A DNA stretch of 64,000 nucleotides. It comes from Symbiodinium sp. CCMP2592. Its lineage: Eukaryota > Sar > Dinophyceae > Suessiales > Symbiodiniaceae. Location of the stretch: NCBI GenBank assembly GCA_905221615.1, contig CAJNDT010003301.1:142001-206000 (forward strand), given 5' to 3'. The notes below the pieces were generated by a model. It was not told the DNA's origin. It saw only the letters and a list, made by a program, of their open reading frames with translations, and searched no databases. This document shows positions 11,305-21,300 of the stretch, in pieces. A program made the translations under genes and the position numbers. How positions within the stretch are numbered: position 1 is the first letter of the stretch; each line of letters opens with the position of its first letter.

Positions 11305-14300
11305 TTATTCAGCATATTGTAAGTATACATATATACCGTGCAATCACATATTGCATGCTAGCTTGCAGGTGAGGAGCCGGTGGGTTGTGCATGCCTCCTT
11401 TTCCAGCCTCTCCTTAGCCTCCTTAAGGAGGCCCCGCTTGTTCAGCAGTGTCTTCTTGTACTTTGAAACAAAAGTATCCACAGACTCACTGCCATCCAAT
11501 GGCGGCAGGCCGGAGCCTTTGGCTTTTTTTGAATTTCCATCTTGTCCCCCGCCTTTTCCATCTTTTCCATTCTGTTCATCCTCCTCATTGTCAGTGAGAT
11601 CCAGGCAGTCACCCAGCGACAGGTCAAAGTCACCGGTAAAGCAGCCTGCGGCATGAAGCAAACCCACATGCCATGTTTGAGTACTGGGCGTAGTAGTATA
11701 GTATTTCAAGCATCTCAAATATCATGCCCAACGACACCTGTCTCTTCCATGAGCTGCTCGAGCTCCTGCAGTCGCTCGGTACCTTGCCTGATGCTTTCAT
11801 GCAGCGTCTATTTATTATGCCTCCCACATTACTGATGCCTCCTGTGAAGTCCCAGACATGACTGCATACATATTAGTCATCACCAAGTTGCTCTACCGTC
11901 TCCGAAATGAGCACCAAAAATTTGCGGTCTCCGGTGTATATGCACTTCTTGTACATCTTTTTTGCAGTGCACAGTGCTACTGCTCCAGCAATCTTGCGCC
12001 TTAGCTATGATCAACAAGAGCATCGAAAGAACACAATAATGTATGAACTCAGCACATACCGTATGTTGCGATGGGAAGTCCAAGCATCTCCGACCATCCA
12101 CGATCCTTAAGCTCTTCCTCCGTCTGCCACTCGTACCCGGATTTCCCAGTTTTCCACGACTTTGACACTTGCTTCAGGCGAAACAGTGCTTCCAGGCGAC
12201 CCTGCCGAGGCTGCAGATCAAGGACACTCAGAGGGCGCATGTATAGTTCGGACAGTTGCATGTGTGACTTGCTGTGAACAACAATCATGGTTAGTCAGAG
12301 CAACATACAGACATGTACAAATGAACATAGCAAACAACCTTGTTGTCATCATAGGAGTTGTCCGGCTGATAGACCTTCTGAACAAACTCCTTCAAGAGCT
12401 TGTTCCGAGTGGAGCCACCTGCGAGGGGCACATATAGAATTCGAAATTAACATGGAGTATGTCATTTGCATCAATTCATGCACAACAAACCAAACATGCC
12501 TGCAGACCAACGATCCACAATGTCTTTGCTTGTCTTACACTTGCTCTTGTCTCGACCACACAGTCTGTAGAGGAAAGCCCATGCTTCTGGACACGTGGCA
12601 CTGTTGAACACTGCAATCCTCAAGTTGATTTTCGACACGAGCAGCATCATGCACTCTGAGTGTTGACAAATCAAGTGAAACAGCCAGCATTGCTATTGTC
12701 ATCGCACAACCAGAATATATTGCACCAAGTCACGTCGACTCACGGCGGCCTTTTGGATCTGCTGGTGCTTCTGGGGGATTGCTGTTGGCTTCTGGTGCGA
12801 GATTCCCGGTGGCTGCTGGTGCGGGATTCCTGCTGGCTTCTGGTGCGGGATTCGTGTCTACTCTTGGGGGATTGCTGTTGGCTTCTGGTCCGGGATTCCT
12901 TGTGGCTTCCGGCACAAGATTCCTGCTGGCTGCTGCGGGCTTGTCTGTAGAACCTGGAGGGGGGCTTTGAGCCGGCATGGTGGCCTTTGTGGTAGCTCCT
13001 GCGAGGCCCTTCGGCGCAGGAGGCATGCCTGATTTGGCAGCCTTCGGGGGTGCCGGGGGTGCAGGGATGGAGGCGGCGATTTCTTGCATCTTCTGCTCAA
13101 ACTCCTCCTGCGTCAGAGGCGGTGGGGGCACAGGCAACCCAGCAGCCCCAAATACGGTTGTTGCGCATTTGGGCATAGCCTTGGGAGGTGCAGCCCAGTC
13201 CTGATCATGGTTAAATTTCCGTTTATGGCCCGAGCTGGTCCACAGATTCCGTTCATCATCTTCCTTGTCCGCATCATAGTCTTGCTCAGCTGCATCCACC
13301 TGTATCTGCGAAGCCACACGTAAGAACTGCGAAGCAAGGTTCCGTTTCGGCAAGGCAGACGTAGCAGGGGTGGGACCATCTGTTTTGGCTTGGGGCGTTG
13401 TGGTTGCTTGTGCTGCTGCTGCTGCTGCTGCTGCTCTGCTTTGGCACTTCTTCAACAAAGCTTCCAGTTGCTGTGCCTTGCCGGCCCAATCAATATCCTG
13501 CTCCTCAGCCTGCCCATGGCCTGCCAGCTGGGTAGTTGTCTTTCTCAGCTCGAACTCTACTTTGGCTGGCGATGCCATTCTCACATCCTCGTCGACCTCC
13601 TCCATTCCTCGCTCATATGCTTGATCTGCTACATGTGTGTCCCAGGCAGCGTCACGGAATGGAGTTGCACGAGGGCTTGGTGCAACCGCTGGCATTGCGG
13701 TACATGGTGCTGTGTGCAGGGATGGTGCGATTGGCCATGCTGGGGCTGCTCGGGCTGCTTGTGCTGCTTGGTGCTGTTGCCCTTCCATATGCAAATACGC
13801 ATGTGCAAAGTCGGCTGTCATGGCCGTGCAAGCCAAGTCCTTGTTGAACTCAGGCCTTGATACTGGGCTTTGGCGAACGGTGGGGGTCGTTGCGGCAGGC
13901 TTTCGAAGTGCTACGGCTGGCGGTTCTTGGTCAATAAGTGTGTCCTGCCACTGTTGCTGCTGCTGCTGCTGCCAGTACATCTGTTCTTCTGTCTTTTGCT
14001 GTAGTTGTAGTTCCTGTACGTACATGGCTTCCTGGAGGGCTGCTCGCTGCTGTGTTCGCACTGCGGCTTCCTGTTGCAACACAGCAAGTTGCTCAGCGGC
14101 CTTTCTTTCAGCCTCCATGTAAGCTTCTTCTTGCTGCTGCTTTTGCATAGCAAGCTGCTGCATCTGCACATAGGCAGCTGCTTTCGTCTGCTCGGCCTCA
14201 TGCTGCAGTTTTCTGGCTTCTTGCTCAGCATGCTGCCTGTGCTGCTTCTGCAGTGTTGCCACTGCCGCAGCTTGCTGAGCAGCCACCTCACGTGCAGCAT

Positions 14301-15000
14301 CCAATGCCTGCTGCTGCTGCTGCTGGGCCCTTTGTTGCTCCTCAGAGTAAACGGTGCCGGCACGAGCCATCAGCTCCCTCTGTTCGTCACTCATGCTCTG
14401 CATATGGTGTAGCTTTGCTTCGTCCTTGATCTTGTGCATAGTAGCCCTGGAGACACCGCTCGGGGTGTCACGAAACTCTGCTTTGGTCCCAGGATTTGGG
14501 GGATCACCTTGTATCGAAAGCTGCTGTATGTCTGTATGGTGGTGACAAGCATGCTGTAGAAACAACATGAAACTAGCAATCAAGAAGCACACAAACAACA
14601 ACATGGCTTAAATGTTTGCAATCAAGAATCTCAACATGTCACCCTGCAGCTGCTTGGCCTGCAGGAGCTTCGCCACGAGCTGCCGGGACTGGGGCGTGTC
14701 GTTGAGTCCACTCACGAGCTTCTTGGACTCCGGAGAAAGTCCCCTGGTCATCCCCGATAATCCACGATTATCCTCCTCCATCGGCTCCTGCTTCACCCTT
14801 GCCTGGGATGTGCATTTTGACAGATAAAGGGAAAACGGTTGGAGAAAAGACAGTCATGTGTAGCCTAGGCACTGGCACAGGTTCCATGGGCTGAGGTTGA
14901 TGCTCTAAGGCAGTGATCCCTGCCTTCAAAGTCCCGCAGGACCAAGCCCTAGACATGCCCTGTGTGTGCGGGCTCGGGCACAAAATGATCTGCATGTTCC
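10774..15000 (-). CDS. Glutamine-rich coiled-coil protein gene of the transposon, about 12 exons
   Basis: Exon-like blocks, read 5' to 3' on the minus strand, are about 14947-14778 ([19 protein letters not shown]), 14803-14611 ([14 protein letters not shown]), 14545-12733 (long Q-rich exon), 12625-12510 ([18 protein letters not shown]), 12420-12339 ([18 protein letters not shown]), 12275-12060 ([16 protein letters not shown]), 11960-11882 ([16 protein letters not shown]), 11815-11715 ([18 protein letters not shown]), 11660-11350, 11262-11165 ([18 protein letters not shown]), about 11160-10990 and 10975-10774, ending ...AAGPQEPTD then TGA. Several gaps have GT...AG ends. Gene order and the [12 protein letters not shown] block match an accessory protein I recognise from dinoflagellate transposon-derived genes. 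Its role is unknown. It may be DNA-binding or structural. Confidence 0.6.
11350..11660 (-). CDS. Exon of the coiled-coil gene: acidic/lysine-rich segment
   Basis: It reads [20 protein letters not shown], then an acidic/glycine-lysine linker ([20 protein letters not shown]), then [20 protein letters not shown], an amphipathic helix. It sits between GT/AG-like boundaries and continues the same transcription unit. Confidence 0.5.
12733..14545 (-). CDS. Long exon: Q/A-rich coiled coil plus proline-rich tail
   Basis: This is the largest open block of the coiled-coil gene (about 600 codons). The N-terminal third is a long heptad-like run rich in Q, A and E ([19 protein letters not shown] onward), consistent with a coiled coil. 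The middle has acidic and [19 protein letters not shown] segments. The C-terminal 100 residues are proline-rich with imperfect repeats of the form NPAPEAS(R/N)NP (12760-12960). The shadow frames on the other strand are compositional artefacts. Poly-Ala ([10 protein letters not shown]) is encoded by a GCT/GCC triplet run near 13412-13440. Confidence 0.65.
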
Positions 15001-15189
15001 ACTCATGTACAATCAGTGCAAGCTTGCTTGCAAGCAACACCGTCAGCAACCTATGCCCAGCAATCAAGCAATCATGTTGATAACCAAGACGACAGCAGAA
15101 CAAGTGCACTCAGGACGGCGGGAGGGGCGCACCGTCGTCGAGATCCGCCCCGAGTCCTGGCCAAGAAGAAGGGAAGAAACAGTGAGGGA

Positions 15190-15724
15190 ATATATACACA
15201 TACAAGCATATATGCAAGCATATATATATATATACACTATATGTACTTATAAATATATGTACATTTATATCCAAATATACAGAAAGAAATATACATATAT
15301 ATATATATGCATATATATATACATATACATAGCTACATGTGTGTATATATATATATATGGATTATACGTATACATATACATATTTGTATAGATGTGCACA
15401 GGAGCTTGGAGTGTGTGTGATTTGAACCTTTGTATGAGTCTACTATCCTGCATGTGGGTGTATATGTGTATATATATAAGTGCATACATATATAATACAT
15501 AGACATATATATATATATATATACACCCACATTGACATACTCTCTCTCTATATATATACACAAAACAACCAATAGATTAGATGTAACCATATATGGTATT
15601 ATACAATATATGTACCCATGTGTATACATCTGCATGTATGTATATGCATATATATATATGTATACATGAGGGTGTGTGTATATATATATATGTATATATA
15701 CATACATATATATATATATATATG

Positions 15725-15777
<53 letters not shown>

Positions 15778-15800
15778 CATATATATATATATGCCGATGC
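15190..15800. repeat. AT/TATA microsatellite-rich spacer
   Basis: Runs of (AT)n and (TATACA)n broken by short unique patches fill the spacer between the two upstream genes of the transposon. Open frames rich in Y, I and V here follow the dinucleotide composition and are not genes. Confidence 0.9.
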
Positions 15801-15979
15801 CAGCCTCCACCTGCAGTCGCAAGATCTCCGCCGAGGGTATTTGTCGAGCCTGCCAGCAAAGCATTAAAAACCTCATGGCATAGGAGTGACAATAAAGGAC
15901 AAACAATAAAACAAATCAACTGCCAGCAAACAAAAAACACAAGCAACCACAAGGGATCCAACCCGGTGGAAAAAATAAA

Positions 15980-16390
15980 ACGACCCAAGGCGAGAAACCA
16001 CAGCAAATCTAACCCATTGGGAACAACCCCAAACCACCACAGGCGAGAAACCAGAAAAATCCAAACCAAAACCACCACAGGCGAGAAACCAAAAACAATC
16101 CAACCCGCTGGGAAGAAACCAAAACCACCACAGGCGAGAAACCAAAAACAATCAAACCCGCTGCGGAAAACCAAAACCACCACAGGCGAGAAACCAGAAA
16201 ATTTCTAACCCGCCGGGAAAACCAAAACCACCACAGGCGAGAAACCAGAAAATTTCTAACCCGCTGGGAAAAACCAAAACCACCACAGGCGAGAAACCAG
16301 AACATTTCTAAACCACTGGGAAAAAACCAAAACCACCACAGGCGAGAAACCAGAAAAAATCTAACCCGCTGGAGAAAAACCAAAACCATC
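15980..16390. repeat. Tandem minisatellite, ~52-bp unit, 7-8 copies
   Basis: The core CACCACAGGCGAGAAACC recurs at about 16035, 16072, 16127, 16178, 16230, 16280 and 16332, with a degenerate copy near 15985. Between cores lies AAAATTTCTAACCCGCTGGG or variants. Period is 50-55 bp except the first step (37 bp). It lies in the spacer between transposon genes. Confidence 0.9.
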
Positions 16391-16624
16391 ACACAAAAGC
16401 GAGACAGACCAAGCCAACCACAAGCAAAAAACCAACCACTAGCCGCACCGGTTGCGGACAGAGCGTAAATCCTAAGATCCCGGGCTGGTCCTAAGATCGC
16501 CCAGAGAATTGGTTTCCTGGCCTAGAGACTTGGTTTCCTGGCGCCGTCTGGCGCGGTGTTTTTGCAACAAGAAACTTGGACAAAGCGTTCCAGATATTCC
16601 CGTGCAAAAAAAGGTGTTTTTGTT

Positions 16625-16658
16625 AATGAATATATATATATATGTATATATGTATCTA

Positions 16659-16690
<32 letters not shown>

Positions 16691-17140
16691 CTTTTTGTAT
16701 GTACATTGTGTATCTGAATACATACTATCATAAGCGGTCCTGTCTGGTTATATATATATATCAATATCACTATAAAATTATATATATATATATATATATA
16801 TAATTATTATATATTATTATATATTATAATATATTATAATATATTATAATATATTATAATATATTATAATATATATATAGATATATATATTCTACCATGC
16901 ATAAAATAAGCAATATATACAACAAACAATATTTGACAAGCCACGACTTATTTCACAGTATTTAGAAGATGTATAACAACAATGCATCATATTATAACAC
17001 AAAACATGTAGTATGTATGTATGTATATATATATATATATACAGATGCGTATCGTACATAAAATTGTTTTATGAGCTATATCTATACATATATATATACA
17101 TATATATATATACATATATATATGTATGTATGTATGTATG
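16625..17140. repeat. AT microsatellites including an (ATATT/ATAATAT)n block
   Basis: (AT)n tracts occur at 16629-16690, 16750-16800 and 17010-17130. A 10-bp period (ATATTATAAT) array lies at about 16805-16870. No coding signal is seen from 15.2 to 17.6 kb. Confidence 0.9.
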
Positions 17141-17664
17141 TATATACGATATTGCACAATCGTCCAGGATTATGTGTTACTTACTGGTCCCGAATACTTA
17201 TCATATAGTCTGACCTATCTTTACTTTGTCGGGAAGCTGTGGACTAAGCATCAGTTCTGTGCTTGGTACATCGCCGATGATCATACAAAGAATGTTACAT
17301 ATTGTCATTTCTACTTCGTGTTGTAGTTTTACAAACAAGAAACTTGCTAAGGAGGTTTGCTATGGCATATAATTATCCCATTCAGTCCAACCTTCAAAAA
17401 TATGTATGTATGCTTATATATATATATATATATAATAGATGAGAGGCATGTTGCCTTTTTGCATGCACCCAAACAACCAAAACTCAGACACCCTCCCCCC
17501 TTTGTCGACAACTACAAACACAAAGCACAACACAACATCATGCTTGCTGCTCACGACCAAACAAGCAAGCTGCTGCTGCATACTTTTTGCTCAGCCAAAT
17601 GCATTACTCAGCATCAAAGCAAACAGTTCTGAATTAGGCGATTGCAAGAAGCCATTTGAGATTC

Positions 17665-18350
17665 TATACACGTAGGAGCTTCTTTATGTCATCAGGGATA
17701 TTCAATCCTTTACAGCCACGAAGGTAGGCATTTACATCGTCCATCTTTGCGTCCAGCCAAAGGTCAGTATCGATGAAGCTCCTCAGCATGTCGTCTCCAG
17801 TCATAGTTCCACTCGCCTTGAAGCACCATATATGCAGCAGACAGGACATCCGACATGCACAGTTCTGTTAAACAATACAACAGCATTTGGTCTGCAGATA
17901 AAGACTCCTGCGGATTGCGGAGACCGCGAAGACCATCCATTAGTCGTGGAATGAGGGCAGCAAAGTTGTATCCGAACCCGCAGGTATAGGACCTTATAGT
18001 GCAGGCCAAAGTTATGTGCAATATATATATATATATTGATGAGCACACACACCCACTTCCCGATACAGTTCAGGGCTGGGCTGGCTTTGCTTCAGGCGTT
18101 TGTTGCCTGTGTATCTCTGGCGTCCCCGACCATCCTCGTACCGATGAACTAGATGTTTCTTTTGCTTCTTCGTGCACTTCGCCTTCTCCTCATTTTGGAT
18201 GCTATAGGCAGAATATTTGCTCATAATGACGGCATTGCAAGCATGATCGATATTATGAATAAGGTCGAGCCGCTGACGAGTCCTCGCCCAAGTGCAAGGC
18301 AGAGATGAGGTGGCTATTGCTCCATAGACAAGTAGGCTTGCGTGTTTCTG
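17665..18350 (-). CDS. C-terminal exons of the methyltransferase-like gene
   Basis: The exon at 18350-18070 reads RTRQRLDLIHNIDHACNAV, then KKHLVHRYEDGRGRQRYTGN. The next, 18010-17815, reads ALIPRLMDGLRGLRNPQESL. A last block in another frame reads DMLRSFIDTDLWLDAKMDDV and stops. Composition is that of soluble helical protein, without membrane segments. I do not recognise a catalytic motif. Confidence 0.45.
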
Positions 18351-21300
18351 CACCATGCATGCTCATCCAAATTTTTTGCTTGAAAACCTGAAGTTGCAAT
18401 CTTGTAGGTCTGGCTCATGCACCGAAGTTATTTACCAAGTATGAAAATGATGCTTTGCATGCAGACAAACAACAATGAAAGTGATGCTTTGCATGCAGAC
18501 AAACAACATAAGCAACATGATCGCAGAAAAACTTCCATCTGGGTAAGTCCCCGAATCTAGCGCTGCCTGGTTGTTCAAGGACAAAGACGATGGAGAGAGC
18601 CATGCAAATGTAGCAGAGCAATATAGTCCTGGTCATGAACATGATTCGGGTGGGCCCAGGCTGTTTCCCCTAAACATTCAGATTCTTTAGTGCAGTAGAG
18701 CCGCCTATGCGCCAATAGATTTCCAGTGCGAACGAAATCCCGAGACTCATCTCCCAACGGGCAATACCAAGCACGCTTGCTCTGTGCGAGACACATGTCT
18801 GAAAAACTGGAGCAGACTGGTGCAAAGAAAGCCACACCACCGGGCTCCAATCGCAGCAAGGCTGCAATGGCCAGCCTCTAGAATCATACTCACACACAGC
18901 TACAGTAAACATGCGGTAGGCTGACACATGTGTATGTCAACAAGCGAAGCAACTTAGATTTGAGATACGGTGCCCCATCCCAGCCGGCGTTAGGAGGTCC
19001 ATGAACTTCCCTCCATAGGTGATATCCAAAGAGATCGATTTGTAGTTCAAGGCTCGAGAACAGAAAGTCAGATTCCCATCACCGGCGAAGAATTCCACCA
19101 CTCGCCACGCCTGCAAAGCAAACCCAAAAAACAACAAGCACATATATATGGTGTATATATAATATGTACTGACATATTCATCCATGTATAGGTGGTTTTA
19201 TTGAGTCATGAGTGAAGCATGTGTGCGTGTGAGAGGGATGTTTGTATTCTGTGCTTAATTGCATCCCCGGCACCTGGCTCAAATCAATATCATCGATGAA
19301 GTATAAGAAGATCACAGCCAGCACCAGCACCTCGGCACCGTGCCAATGAAGGTAAGCTCACCAGAATCTGAGCTATCGAGTATATATGCAGCTGCGAATC
19401 TCTCGGGAGTGCCGCTGCATGCATTCTGCAGAGGAGCCGATCGAATTTCCATGATGCAACCCTATTGAGGGAAATTCCCTCCATTTCATGCATGAGCCAC
19501 TTCGAATTTAGAAACACGAGAACAGAATCAACAACAAGCAAATCGCAAATGAGTTTAAACATACCAGACCGTACTATATATAGATCTTATGCATACAAGC
19601 CCTATGCATGCCAATAACGGTTGGACTGCCAAACATATATACACACTTTAAGCCGAACTTTGCTGCCAAACAGTTGCTCACAGAACTTGCTGTCACTCAA
19701 ATCAGACTGCTCACAGCTGTCCTGTCCCTCTCCCGGAAAGGTGGATGCCTCCGACGGTGCTGCTGCTGAGCTGCCGCCGTGCCAGGCCTGGCAACCAGCC
19801 ATGAATAGTTCAATAGAGGGTAGTAGACACCCAAACGGTGCAACAACATGTGCTCCTGAAACGAGCCATAAAACTAGCCGACATAGCTTGCAACATCTTC
19901 TGCATCATCCACGGGTCTCAGAAGCCGCTTGCGCCCTCGAGGCATCCCGGTCCTAGCCATATCAAAAGACTACACAGCACAATACATGCCACACATGTTG
20001 AATAAAGCCAGCCACCACGTCCTGCTGGCAACGACACCGCCAAAGAAGATGACCTCACGTCGTTTGTTGATCAAGCACTCATTGTATGGACAGCACTTAC
20101 AGACAACCTTGTATGCTTCATGGTGCGAATCAAGCAAGCAAGCTCAACATGCCCACAATACTTTTCGGCGCAGTCGGATCTCCACATGTTCGACGGGTTG
20201 CCCCAGCAGGCCCTACACTGACGTGCTACGTGGGATTTTCGATGCCACGGTCCTCCCCATAGGTCCCCAGCCATGTCTGAAACGAAGATGCAGATTCACT
20301 TATCAAGAGAATGTTGTGGATAAGATTCTCATAAAATATGCAATTAAATCATCATGGCTGGCACCTATTGACCCTGTGACCTCTATGCATCTACCCACTC
20401 ACATCAGCGTGCCCTGCAGCCCGTGTTGGGAACTTCATAGGAACTGTTCCCGAAAAAGCAGCCTGGTCAAGCATGCCTGTCTATTCACAAACAATCTATG
20501 CGTGCTCGTGCCTTTGTACTGTTTTGGAACATATGTTGGAATAGTCCAGGTTATGTTCAACACCAGCTGCTGCACTTCAAACCAGGCCAGCGGCCAACTC
20601 AGTTGCAAAATCCTTTTCAAGCTGCTTCAGGTGGACGTCGGCCTTGGCCCACAGCTGCTTCGGTGTCACCTTCTTGTTGTCTTGCAAGTGCTGCGCCTTG
20701 GCATTCGTTCATGTTGTGTGCTGCTGTTGTTTGCGTGTCTATTGTACGACAACAAACATCATGCTGCATCCGAGTGACAGCCCAGTTGCAAAGCCTAATC
20801 AGCACAGTGTAGGAGGGGTAGCTCATATTCAGGACCGAATGTCCCGTGCTCTTCTCCCGAACACCGGCTTTCTTTTGATTGCCAACCCAGTAGACCTCGA
20901 TGCGGTAGATCTCAAACTTCATGATCATCCTTAGACAATGGCCGTATATTGTAGGATTTCGTCAAGCATATATTCCCCATGTCTAAATGATTGTGGCTTC
21001 AGTGCTCAGGGTGATTGAGTTAAGAGTCTATAGGGATATTCTGTTTGTGACATCAACCATAGAAGGCTTGGTGAAGGTGTAGACCCCGAGCATGTGCGAG
21101 CCAAGGCAAGAGCAAACAAGCACAACAACCGACATGTACATGCTCCTATTCTGTATGCAGGCTAAAGTTCTTCTTGAGCTCCTGCTTCTCCTCCTGTGTG
21201 CACAACGGTTTGCCGACCTTCTTCCTCTTGGGATTGCCTTCCCCCTGCTCCTTGGTTTGATCCGGCTCCTCGTTATCCACAGGCTTCGCCTTCGACTTAG

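Noticed and set aside
15190-15910. Overlapping Y/I-rich frames such as IYIYIYI
   Set aside because: They are direct translations of (AT)n/(TATACA)n microsatellites.
16035-16390. CRISPR-like array
   Set aside because: The intervals between cores are themselves repeats rather than unique spacers, and the context is eukaryotic with no cas genes.
16009-16392. Minus-strand frame with repeated [10 protein letters not shown]
   Set aside because: It is a translation of the ~52-bp minisatellite; the unit shifts frame between copies and no exon context exists.
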